Assembly: GCA_001275005.1 (NCBI GenBank)
Contig: JWZX01002278.1
Coordinates: forward strand, 1 to 22,395
Direction: 5' to 3'
Length of the DNA stretch: 22,395 nt
Origin: Chrysochromulina tobinii
Lineage: Eukaryota > Haptophyta > Prymnesiales > Chrysochromulinaceae
Notes under the pieces: model-generated
Told to the model about the DNA's origin: nothing
Seen by the model: the letters and a program-made list of their open reading frames with translations, nothing else
The model's database searches: none
Program-made: the position numbers and the translations under genes
In this document: piece by piece, positions 1-7,751 of the stretch
How the letters are laid out: the number at the start of each line of letters is the position of its first letter
Position numbering within the stretch: position 1 is the stretch's first letter

Positions 1-1268
1 GCCGCGGCGGCCAACGGCGGCGCGTGCGCCGTGCCCACGGCGACGCGTCCCAAGGGCGACGCGGCCGCGCGCCGTGCGAACGCGCCGTCCGCCGCGCCTG
101 CCGCCTCAGCAAGCGCTGCCGTGGGCGCCCGCCCGTCGGGCATCGATGGCTTTTGCTTCTTGGGGCGGAGATCGGATCTCCCAACTTCGTCCTTGACCGA
201 GCTGTGTGTTTCGTCAGCCGGTCGCCGTCGCGGCTCGAGCTCCTCCTCCGGCTCCATAGGCGCGGGCGGCGGCGGCTCGAGCGCGTCGTCGCACAGCACC
301 ATCGCCTCCGCCTCCGGGCAAGCGGCGGGCGCAGCGGCGGGCGCGGCAGTCGCGGTGGCAGTGGCAGCCGTGCGTGACTTGCGGTGTGACCTCTCGGCGC
401 CGTCTCGGGCGCTATCTCGTCCTGAGACGGTGGGTGCGCGGTCGCCGCGGCGGCTGCCAGGGAAGGGCGGCTTCGGTGGCGGCAGCGCGTCCAGCAGCGA
501 GCCCGCCTCCCGCAAGTGCACCACCGCAGGCGGCAGCTGCGTCGTGCTGCGCACAATCTGGGACGATCTGGGACGATCTGGCACAATCTGGGATCCGACC
601 GCATCCGAATAAGCATCCGAAGGTGCGGCCGCCCTGCTGGGGCCCTCCCCGGCTGCGGCGCGCGACAGCGTGGGCGGCTCGCGATGGTGCGCCTTCGCCT
701 TGGCCGTCGCGCAGTGCACTAGTCCAAAGTCCACAACGAGAGTCCGACGCTCGCTAAAATTGTACAGCACGTTGTTCGGCTTGATGTCGCGGTGCACGTA
801 TCCGTGCGCGTGGATGTGCTGCAGCGCATAGAAGAGACCGAGCGTGTAGCACCGAATGTGCTCCGGCGTGAAGGGGCCTTCGGCCAGCGCGGCGCCAAAG
901 TCTGCATGCGGAAAGTACCTGCACAGTAGCCGAATGTCAGTGGTGAGAGGGCGGCGGGCAGGATGGGCTTCCTGTTCGGCGGCGGCTCGCACGCACGGCA
1001 TCACGATATCAATTTGGCCGTCTTCGTGCCGCACACAGTCCAGCACGCTCACGACGTGCTCGCACCCACGGAGGGCGAGCAACGCGCCGACCTCGTCCCG
1101 TATCCGCGTTGCCGCCTGCTCCACCTTTTTGAGTATCTTGACAGCGCGGAGGGAGCGGTCGAACCGTGAGCGAGCACGATGTACGACGGAGAAGGTGCCC
1201 TCTCCGATGATGTCGAGCAGCTCGTAGCGGGCCTCGCTGCTGGAGGCGGGAGGAAGGCCGCGCTTCAT
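1..1268 (-). CDS. CDC7-like serine/threonine protein kinase, N-terminal part (runs off window)
   Basis: The minus strand is open without a stop from ATG at 1268 to position 1, about 422 codons, so the 3' end is missing. Kinase motifs are in order: glycine loop GEGTFSVV (residues 22-29), VAIK-type lysine in RAVKILKK (K44), alpha-C glutamate near E59, catalytic loop HRDIKPNNVLYN (159-170) and VVDFGL (178-183). The NNVLYN catalytic loop and a long low-complexity insert right after DFG resemble CDC7, the DBF4-dependent kinase that phosphorylates MCM helicase at origins. That is family knowledge; DBF4 is not seen here. After DFG the reading is Ala/Pro/Glu-rich and the APE region lies beyond the window. 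Residues about 93-117 interrupt the IVMP...YFPHADF match and can be removed as a 72-nt GC-AG intron (919-990). Part of the post-DFG insert may also be intron, because of the 10-nt repeats at 551-590. Confidence 0.75.
   Translation of the reverse strand, partial: MKRGLPPASSSEARYELLDIIGEGTFSVVHRARSRFDRSLRAVKILKKVEQAATRIRDEVGALLALRGCEHVVSVLDCVRHEDGQIDIVMPCVRAAAEQEAHPARRPLTTDIRLLCRYFPHADFGAALAEGPFTPEHIRCYTLGLFYALQHIHAHGYVHRDIKPNNVLYNFSERRTLVVDFGLVHCATAKAKAHHREPPTLSRAAAGEGPSRAAAPSDAYSDAVGSQIVPDRPRSSQIVRSTTQLPPAVVHLREAGSLLDALPPPKPPFPGSRRGDRAPTVSGRDSARDGAERSHRKSRTAATATATAAPAAAPAACPEAEAMVLCDDALEPPPPAPMEPEEELEPRRRPADETHSSVKDEVGRSDLRPKKQKPSMPDGRAPTAALAEAAGAADGAFARRAAASPLGRVAVGTAHAPPLAAA
551..590. repeat. 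Four 10-nt tandem repeats inside the CDC7-like gene
   Basis: Four successive 10-nt units of the form g(g/c)ac(g/a)atctg. On the coding (minus) strand they read CAGATTGTGC / CAGATCGTCC and are followed at once by GCAG, a possible splice acceptor ending at 547. The 10-nt period and the CAGATTG wording resemble the repeats found in undoubted introns of this window. The block may therefore be intronic even though the kinase frame happens to stay open through it. Confidence 0.6.
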
Positions 1269-1512
1269 TATGAACACACTCCAAGGCCTTAGTTCACAGC
1301 CAGAAAGAGGACGTCCCGGGAACGCTTTTTTCTCCACAAGTCTACGCTGACCACCAATTATTGATATCAGTAGTACGCAGAACTTTGCAGATTCAACTCA
1401 GCTAGATGCGGCCTCTTTCGCACGCTGCTCTTTTCTCTCGCACGTTCCTTCTTGTACCGGCCGTGAATCTGCCGGCAAACGAGCCGTGCGCTTGCGGGGC
1501 GCGATGCCACGG

Positions 1513-2259
1513 CTACTGCGCGCTCCCCGTGCGGGGTGCGGTCCCCGCACGAATGAAGTGGACGAGCGAATCTTCTTCTGGAGGCCTCTCACTACGGCGC
1601 ACGTGCGCGTGCTCGACGGGCTTGGCGCGCAGGGCAGCGTTCATCGTCGGCTTGCCCTCGGTGCCGCCGAGGTAGGCGCCGAGGGTCATGCCGCCAACGG
1701 CCGCCGCGAGCGAGGCGCCCTGCCGTGTGCCCTTGGGCAGCTTGATAAGTTTGGACGCCTCAAGCATCACGCAACCCGCATAGGTCCACAGCGCGAGCGT
1801 CGGGCCGAGCTGGAAGGCGCGCAGCCAAGCTTGGCGACGGCAGAGGGCGACCTGTAGCTTCTGCTCATTGTCGAGGCCCGTCTGTGCCAGCATGAAGGCG
1901 GGCACGTTGTCCGCCGATACCGGACGGCCCCAGAGAGGGTCGAGCACTGCTGCTGCTTTGAGGTTGCCCTCGGCAGTGGCCGTCGTTGATGCCAACGATG
2001 TCACGCGCTCGCCATCAAGCGTGTGGCTCTCGGCGCCCGCGTCGCAGGCCAAGCTGCCATCCAATGTGCTGCTGCTGCTTCTCGTGACGGTGCCTTGCAC
2101 AGCCATGCTGCGGCTCGTGTGCCAGACGGCGTAAGTCATCGCACCGAGGGTGGCTGTCGCGGCGGCGATCGAGGTGGACGAGAGCTTCGTGCTCTGCGCC
2201 TGATACCTCTGAAAGGATGGCCTATTGACGTCCTTCTTCGTCGGCCAGGTTGGTGACAT
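1513..2259 (-). CDS. Small predicted membrane protein, possibly OCIA-domain-like
   Basis: A 248-aa uninterrupted frame with ATG at 2259 and A at -3. Residues 27-46 form a small-residue hydrophobic stretch. Residues 100-210 hold an Arg/Cys/Trp segment (CRRQAWLRAFQLGP, 140-153), then a hydrophobic helix (about 152-168), then a glycine-rich helix ending in GAYLGG (about 181-199). This order of a Cys/Arg/Trp-containing segment, one helix, a basic loop and a glycine-zipper-like helix resembles OCIA-domain proteins of mitochondrial/endosomal membranes. The match is from memory and weak. The gene is divergent from the HIG1 gene at 2461, also a small mitochondrial membrane family. No intron is obvious. 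The C-terminal 40 residues are charged and unremarkable. It may simply be an unassigned algal membrane protein. Confidence 0.5.
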   Translation of the reverse strand: MSPTWPTKKDVNRPSFQRYQAQSTKLSSTSIAAATATLGAMTYAVWHTSRSMAVQGTVTRSSSSTLDGSLACDAGAESHTLDGERVTSLASTTATAEGNLKAAAVLDPLWGRPVSADNVPAFMLAQTGLDNEQKLQVALCRRQAWLRAFQLGPTLALWTYAGCVMLEASKLIKLPKGTRQGASLAAAVGGMTLGAYLGGTEGKPTMNAALRAKPVEHAHVRRSERPPEEDSLVHFIRAGTAPRTGSAQ

Positions 2260-2460
2260 GGTCCGAGGCTTCCTGGAAAGGACGGGACTTCAAAACATTG
2301 TAAGGTAAGGGATGCTTTCACCCGAAACATGTACGTACGTTGGCACCGCTGTCCTCCGGTCTACAAGAGAAACATGTTTCGGCTTCGGGCGCATGTACTT
2401 GGCCGCATCGGGCGACTACGACACATCCGAGAAATCTTGTCCGCGCTTCGTTCTTTTGTA
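2260..2460. promoter_or_regulatory. Short divergent intergenic region between the OCIA-like and HIG1 genes
   Basis: About 200 bp separate the two start codons, which point away from each other, so this segment must hold both 5' leaders and probably a shared promoter. I see no TATA box or other recognisable element. This is inferred from gene arrangement only. Confidence 0.3.
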
Positions 2461-2865
2461 ATGCCAGCTGCTGCCCCACCTGCCGTGTATAAGCCGGCGC
2501 CGGGCGAGGAGCCTCCTCCCTTGTACAAGCCCGAGCTCATCGAACCCAAGAAGCGGCTCACGCTCATGCAGCGCTGCTACAAGGAGCCGTGGGTCCCGAT
2601 CGGTGCGCCACTCCCTCCGTACATCACTTGTCCCCAATCTGAACACGTCCGCTGCTCACGCGCTACGTGTGCAGGCTGCTTGACCACCGCGGGCGTCCTG
2701 AGTGTCGGGTTCGGCGCATTCATCGCCGGCAACAAGGTGCTCGCGCAGTACATGATGCGTGCTCGTGTGGCTGCGCAGGGTGCCACGGTGGTCGCAATGG
2801 TCGTGAGCGCGGGCGGCCTTTTCATGCCGTCCAAAGCGGAGGCGCAAGGTGCGCCGCGGTTATGA
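2461..2865 (+). CDS. HIG1-domain protein (respiratory supercomplex factor family)
   Basis: Two exons, 2461-2602 and 2675-2865, give 110 aa. The model joins KEPWVPIG (residues 41-48) to CLTTAGVLSVGFGAF (49-63), restoring the HIG_1_N layout of a KEPxxPxG lead-in, a first helix, the GNKVLAQYMMRARVAAQG motif (66-83) and a second helix (about 84-96). HIG1/RCF1 proteins sit in the mitochondrial inner membrane and help assemble or tune cytochrome c oxidase and supercomplexes. The 72-nt intron (2603-2674, GT...TGTGCAG) is a multiple of three with no in-frame stop. Retaining it would insert 24 residues into the domain. Start ATG 2461 was chosen because it leaves a short Pro-rich leader of the usual size. 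The frame is open back to 2329 but looks non-coding there. Confidence 0.87.
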   Translation: MPAAAPPAVYKPAPGEEPPPLYKPELIEPKKRLTLMQRCYKEPWVPIGAPLPPYITCPQSEHVRCSRATCAGCLTTAGVLSVGFGAFIAGNKVLAQYMMRARVAAQGATVVAMVVSAGGLFMPSKAEAQGAPRL

Positions 2866-3361
2866 GGGTGATCGGCCCTGCCCTTAAATCCAGGAAAAAC
2901 AACAAAGCACGGCAGATGTAACATAGGGACCCTAATTCGTAATTGCGGGTGCGCACGTCAGGCTTTATGTAATGAGGTGAGTCGGAGTCGTGTTTGGCTA
3001 CCTTTACCAGTACCAGCTCTACTTCAATGATGCCGCTCAGCGCGCCCGTGACATTCCTACGACGGCCTACCGACCGACCCCTCATACATCGATCAAGCTG
3101 ATGCCAGTGACTCACTGACATAACATGTCGTGTGAATCGCTGCCGGCTGCGCTGTCCGAAGCCCAACGACGAACGACGAACGATCCGACCCCCGCAGGCG
3201 CAGACCGGACGCACCCGGACTGATCGGGTCTCTGGCCGGGCGCCATCCCGGGCGCGGCTGCGCGTGGCTCTGCGGCACCCGCGATAGACTATGCAGGATC
3301 TTCGGGTCCGCGAGACTCACGCACCGTCGCGATAGCACATGGACGTGGACATGTTGGACCC
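2866..3361. other. Convergent intergenic region, no gene seen
   Basis: Lies between the stops of the HIG1 gene (plus) and the desaturase (minus), so it should hold both 3' UTRs. A small aacgacg-type repeat occurs near 3167-3182. No RNA gene, conserved coding frame or clear polyadenylation signal was recognised. Confidence 0.5.
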
Positions 3362-4890
3362 TCATGCCGCCCCCAACCTGAGCCGCGCCTTGGCGGCCTC
3401 GGAGGGGAGCTTGACTTGCGTGACGAGGCCGATGCGCTCGAAGAGCGCAATGATCGCATAGGTGATGTCGAATTGGCGAAGCCGCAAGCCGTGCCGCGCC
3501 GAGTATTCGAATGCGTGGTGGTTATTGTGCCAGCCCTCTCCGAAGGCGAGCCAGCCGACCCACCAGTTGTTGCGGCTCTGGTCGCCCGTCGCGTACTCCT
3601 GATTTCCCCACAGGTGCGCGGCCGAGTTGACGAACCACGTGACGTGATAGAGCAGGGAGAGGAAAAAGAGGCGCCAACATAGGCCCGCCACGCCGCCGAG
3701 CACATAGATGAGCCCAAAGTGGGCGAGCAAGTGCATGCCATATTGCTCGTGCGAGTGACGGTACCATGCCTGCTTGCGCAGGTCGGCAACGTTGCTCTGG
3801 TCGCCGCACCGCTGCTTGTAAGGCGCCGAATCCAACATCCAACCGAGGTGCGACCAGTAGAATCCTTCGTACGACGAGTGCGGGTCGAGGGGCGTCTCCG
3901 TGTGCAGGTGGTGGTACCGGTGGTCACTCACCCAATCGATCGCCGAGCCCTGGATCGCAAGCATGCCGCAATCTGCGAGGAGCAATCTCAGGAGATGCGA
4001 GGAGCAATCTCAGGAGCAATCTCAGGAGCAATCTCAGGAGCAATCTCAGGAGCAATCTGCGAGGAGCGCGAGGGGGGACGCGGCGGGCGGCGCGTGAGCA
4101 GGCGACGGCGAGCGTGGCGACGAGAGGCTGCGGCGGCGAGCGCGACGGCGACGACGAGCGCGCGCCGAGGACGAGCGATGAGCGATGAGCGTGTACGTGC
4201 GGACGGCGGGCGCTATGGCGGCGATGCGCAGCTCGTGGCGCGTGCACTGCGCTATGGCGGGAGGGGGGGGCGCGGGCGCGCACATGAGGCGCAGTACTCG
4301 AGCCACTTGGGGCTCTTGAACGCGCGATGGGCAAGCTGCCGGTGGAAGGAGTAAGTGATGCCCATGCCACACGCACAGTACAGCAGGAAGTGGATCCCGA
4401 GCATCCGCCACGAAAAGTAGCGCGTCCACGCGAGCACGCCGACGGTGTGGCACAGCACGAACCACGATGCACGCCCCCAGTCCGTCGACGACCACGCACG
4501 TTCGCTCGGCTTGCGCATGAGCGTTCCAAACACATTGGAAAACGGCACCTTCACGGCAGACGGCTCGCGCTGCTGTGCCTCGTTTGACGGTTTGGGGACC
4601 GGCTGGTTCGTCGCGAGAGGCTTCGAGAAAAGCTCCTCGAACTGTGCCCTATACGAGACGCCAGCGAGGGTGCGGTCGCCGACGCACTCGTCAATCACGC
4701 ATGTGTCATCCGAATACTCCGCATGTTCATTCTTCATCGTCTTAGTTTCTAGCGGCAGACCCATGGCGGCAACTGAAATGCCAGCTCTTGAGACCGATGT
4801 GAGCTGCGGCCGGCGGATGGCGTTACCGTTGAGCTGTAGAGCGGTGCCACAACTGACAGTCCAGAGCAGCGAGGCCGCAGCGACTCGCAT
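3362..4890 (-). CDS. Delta-9-type acyl (stearoyl-CoA/acyl-lipid) desaturase
   Basis: Two exons, 4890-4284 and 3972-3362, give 405 aa. The join restores WLEYCASYCGMLAIQG, the expected spacing for plant/cyanobacterial ADS/DesC desaturases. Three histidine boxes bind the di-iron centre: HRQLAH (183-188), HRYHH (220-224) and HNNHH (351-355), plus HLWGN (322-326). Hydrophobic segments lie near 142-180 and 283-318. The enzyme should introduce a cis double bond at C9 of saturated C16/C18 acyl chains. ATG 4890 was chosen because it begins a signal-peptide-like leader (MRVAAASLLW..., cleavage possible near residues 17-19). An Arg/Ser-containing stretch (24-42) follows, as in bipartite plastid targeting; this is a possibility only. 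The frame is open upstream to 5181. The 311-nt intron carries a 12-nt tandem repeat at its acceptor. Confidence 0.9.
3973..4066 (-). repeat. 12-nt tandem repeat at the acceptor of the desaturase intron
   Basis: Reading the coding strand, GAGATTGCTCCT is repeated about six to seven times directly before the acceptor. The block is bounded on both sides by the same CTCCTCGCAG / ATTGC junction, so the acceptor appears duplicated. One copy is used at 3973, and a second potential acceptor lies about 80 nt upstream. The exon itself begins ATTGCGG, resembling the repeat unit, as if the array grew out of the splice junction. Confidence 0.8.
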
Positions 4891-5177
4891 TGGACGGCAC
4901 GCGAGAACCGAGATGGAAAAAGGTCCAGTTGCGGACTGTGAGCTCGAGATGAGGAGCCCGCTTAGCCAAGGCGAGCGCGAACTCTGATTAGGAAACAATC
5001 TGGCAAGACGCACACAACCGGTCCCGTGGAGACACTTCAAGAAGAATTCATACACTGTTGAGCCTCGCCCTCGGGCAGCTGCGCAGCTCCAAGTCGCGAT
5101 CCATAATTCGGCAGCGACTCTTGCCGCGCGCGCCTCCCAGCAGATCGTATACCAGCTGCTTGTCGTCCTCGAGCAGA

Positions 5178-5187
5178 TCATCGTCGT

Positions 5188-5235
<48 letters not shown>

Positions 5236-6003
5236 TCGAAGTCCTCATCGTACTCGTCGTCGTGCTCATCGTCGTCGTCGTCATCGTCGCGCCCGCCTGC
5301 CCGAAACTCATCGTCCGCCGAGACCAGCACCGACTCAAATTGTGCTGGCGGTGTCGATGCCCGTGGCTGCTTCAGAGCCCGTACGGGCGCCCCAGGCGCT
5401 GGCAGCGGTAAGGCCGTGGCAACGACAGCCGATGCCGCGGTGCCCGCCGCGCCCGCAGTCTCCTGCGCTGGTGAGATCGGGGGAGATCGGGGGAGATCGG
5501 GGGAGATCTTCCGGAGCCGGAGCGCCGTGATAGTTACGCAGCTGGCTGGTGAGATCGGGGGAGATCGGCGGGAGATCTTCCGGAGCCGGAGCGCCGTGAT
5601 AGTTACGCAGCTGGAGCAGGCGCGAGAGGTGTGAAGGACGGCCGCGCTTCACAAAGGGCGGAGGCTGGCACATATGGGCGAACCCCAACCGGCGGCAGCG
5701 CGAGCATGGTTGCTCGCGGTCGCAGAGGACCTTGGCCACACGACAAACCGCGCACGGCCGGGGTAGCTCTTCAGATGCACCGATTTCTCCCATCTTGACA
5801 TTGGGGAGCACTGCATTCCATTCAGCGGCGTGGTTGGTGCTGGCGGCGGCAGCGGCAGCGGCATGCAGCGACGCCTCCGCGGTCAACTTGTAAGCCAAAG
5901 CGGCGGCAGCTGCCACAGATGTAACCTGTGTGGCAGCTGTCGCCAGGTCCGGCGGCTGTCTCATCCCGAGATGGGCTCGGGGGGCGGTTGCGCGAGATCC
6001 CAC
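5178..6003 (-). CDS. Zn(2)-Cys(6) binuclear-cluster protein with AT-hook-like motif and Asp tract
   Basis: Two exons, 6003-5607 and 5467-5178, give 228 aa. Residues 84-112 read C-x2-C-x6-C-x5-C-x2-C-x8-C (CAVCRVAKVLC...PCSRC...MC), the fungal-type zinc cluster that binds DNA. KRGRP (119-123) just after it resembles an AT-hook core. The N-terminus is Ala-rich. After the intron (5468-5606, GTAACT...CACCAG) comes an Ala/Pro-rich linker and an acidic C-terminus with a long Asp run encoded by (GAC)n. The frame ends at TGA 5178-5180 right after that run. Deleting one base at 5187/5188 would continue the acidic run in frame to a stop at 5048-5050, so the true C-terminus may be about 44 residues longer. 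Alternative starts are ATG 5964 and ATG 5793. It is a putative transcription regulator with unknown targets. Confidence 0.65.
5188..5234. repeat. (TCG/CGA)n trinucleotide repeat, about 16 units
   Basis: Uninterrupted tcg repeat encoding poly-Asp on the minus strand near the end of the Zn2Cys6 gene. A preceding doubled t at 5187-5188 breaks the triplet phase. Further imperfect gat/gac codons extend the acidic run to about 5290. Confidence 0.9.
5468..5614 (-). repeat. Intron of the Zn2Cys6 gene built from two tandem copies of an exon-edge plus minisatellite unit
   Basis: Two direct copies, 5468-5545 and 5546-5614. Each contains a GATCTCCCCC-type 10-nt repeat (three to four units in one copy, two in the other), an identical stretch including ggagccggagcgccgtga, and the donor context CAGCTGC|GTAAC. 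Splicing the outermost donor (5606) to the outermost acceptor (5468) removes 139 nt in phase 1. The inner acceptor and inner donor, if used, would leave a microexon of about 8 nt. Confidence 0.75.
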
Positions 6004-7751
6004 TCTCGTGTTCCGCCGTACTCGTCCACGAACTGCCGCCGCGTGTACGCCTGGCAGTCGGTGAGATCGACCCGGAGCTCGGCATGGCGCTCGACCCGGC
6101 GCGCCTCGCCTTATCGCAGTTACGTGCTGTTAGCAGCGGCAGGGACTGCAGCGACAGCGACAGGTGCAGGTGTGGAGCTGCACGAGACGGTGGAGCACCG
6201 CACCCTCTTCCTCTCGCCGCCGCTACCTTCCCCACAGGTGAAGCTGACTGTGCCGAGTGGCGGCACCCTCTTCCTCTCGCCGCCGTACGCCTCACGCACG
6301 AGCGCTGTCGCGAGCTCCTCCACGCCCAGCACGTCCCGGAGCACGTGGCTCGCGGCCTCATCAGCAAACGCCTTGGCGAGGAGCAGAAGGCTTTTCCTGT
6401 GCATAGCGACCGTCGCCTCGTCGCCGAGGACGCTGAGCGCGGTCTCGACGTCACGCGCCGCCTTTGCGGCGCAGCCCGCGCACGTCGCGCCTTGTGCCTC
6501 CTGCAGGCGCAGTCCCAATGCATGCGCCGCCGCCCGCCCGAGACAGTGTGTGAACCAAACCCGCAGCTTCGCAGGGTCGTGCATGGCGCTGTGCGCCATC
6601 GCCCGGCACAGCGCCGGCGCGGGCGCCTCGAGTAGCTGCCTGAGTAGCGCCGGGGCATCGGGCGTGATCACGTCGACGTCCGCGAGTTCAACTGCACCCA
6701 GTAGCGTGGTAGCCAATTTAGCGACGTCAGCATCGTGTGCGAAGCTGGCATCGCTCGTGGCGGTCGCATCGCCCACGGCGCTCGCTTGGAACCCCTCCGT
6801 AATCTTGGTTGGTGTAGTCACATCATCACACCAACCCCCACAGGCAGGGTTTGCTGCGTGACTAGCCGCCGCCCCAGCGTCCGCGGCCTCGTTAGGCGGC
6901 GAGAGGCCAGCCAATCCGTACAGCACACGGCGCGCCTCCTCCTGCGCCGCCCGCGCAAACGCGCCGCGCAGCACATAGGGCCGATGCCCCACCGGGTGCT
7001 GATGCAGCCGTGGTGCCCACCAATAGTTCACAGCGAGCGTCACTTCCTCGGGCGAGTCGACAGCGTGCCACCAGCCCTCGGGAATCCGGAGCGTGTGCCC
7101 AGCGCGCACCTCGAAGCGCCACACGTGCCCGCTCTTCTCGAGCCCGGCGATGGCGTCATCAAGCTCCTTGCGCGAGAGCGACGAGCGATTCGCCGACAGG
7201 GTGTGCGCCGCACGTGGCCGCAGTGCGGAGGTCGCGCTCGGCGGTAGGAGGAGTACGTGCTTGACGCCTCGTAGCACCATGAGTAGCCCGTCGAAGCAGT
7301 CATAGTGCAGCGCAGAGTGGCCGCTCGAGAGGCAAAACCACAGGTTCGACTGCACGTCGCCAGCTGCCACTTCGGTGATGCACTGTGGTGCTGCGGCCTC
7401 CGTGTGCAGACTCGGGAAGAGCGCGAGTGGGCACTGAGCGAGATGCAGATGAAGCTGGGACTTGCGCCGCCTCCAATCGTCATCGATCTGCTCAAGAAAG
7501 ACGCCGAACGGCATCGTGATTGTCTCATGTGCCTCCACTGAGCCTTGGAAGTAGCCGTCAGTCGCTGCGGCCACTTCGACAGGTACGTCGGCTCCTGCGG
7601 CGTGCAGGTGCATCTTACTGGACCAGCGAGAAGCGAGCGATGCACAGTCGCGCGAGGTGGAATTCCAGTCAAGAGATGGAGTGGAGCCTTCAGGCTCCGC
7701 AAGTCCCAGCTTCATCTGCATCGGGACGCGTCCAAGGTTCGCGACGTCCAT
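5961..7751 (-). CDS. Cupin_8/JmjC-type Fe(II)- and 2-oxoglutarate-dependent dioxygenase
   Basis: The main exon starts at ATG 7751 (A at -3, G at +4). The double-stranded beta-helix core is clear: HYD (H149, D151) in SALHYDCFDG, G-x-K (K164) before LLLPPS for the co-substrate, and the distal iron histidine H229 in IPEGWWHAVDS, followed by VNYWWAPRL. This matches the JMJD5/TYW5/FIH-like hydroxylases that act on protein or RNA; the substrate is unknown. A helical, Ala-rich region follows. The uninterrupted frame ends at 6120, but the same frame becomes strongly coding-like again (LTDCQAYTRRQFVDEYGG) up to a stop at 5961. I therefore propose an intron of 117 nt (6226-6110, CTAAC branch-like site) and a last exon 6109-5961, giving 557 aa. 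Donor choice is uncertain. If this is wrong, the protein is 543 aa ending at 6120. Confidence 0.75.
6200..6285. repeat. 23-bp perfect direct repeat, period 63 bp, at the end of the dioxygenase gene
   Basis: Identical copies at 6200-6222 and 6263-6285 (coding strand GCGGCGAGAGGAAGAGGG...). In the preferred model one copy lies in the exon and the other in the last intron. Because the period is 63, the repeat also preserves frame if read through. Confidence 0.85.
7442..7722. repeat. 25-bp perfect inverted repeat at the 5' end of the dioxygenase gene
   Basis: Arms at 7442-7466 and 7698-7722 are exact reverse complements, separated by 231 bp. The inner arm encodes RKSQLHLHL of the enzyme. The outer arm, read antisense, gives MQMKLGL close to the proposed start codon. 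The first 20 or so residues may therefore derive from an inverted duplication. Confidence 0.9.

Noticed and set aside
6200-6285. A simple intron with both ends inside the two 23-bp repeat copies
   Set aside because: Equivalent positions in the two copies do not give GT...AG; the offsets that do give GT-AG shift the frame. A donor at 6226 with acceptor at 6110 fits better.
5830-6861. 343-codon plus-strand frame over the dioxygenase and Zn2Cys6 genes
   Set aside because: Ser/Ala-rich antisense shadow; the minus strand has clear zinc-cluster and dioxygenase motifs.
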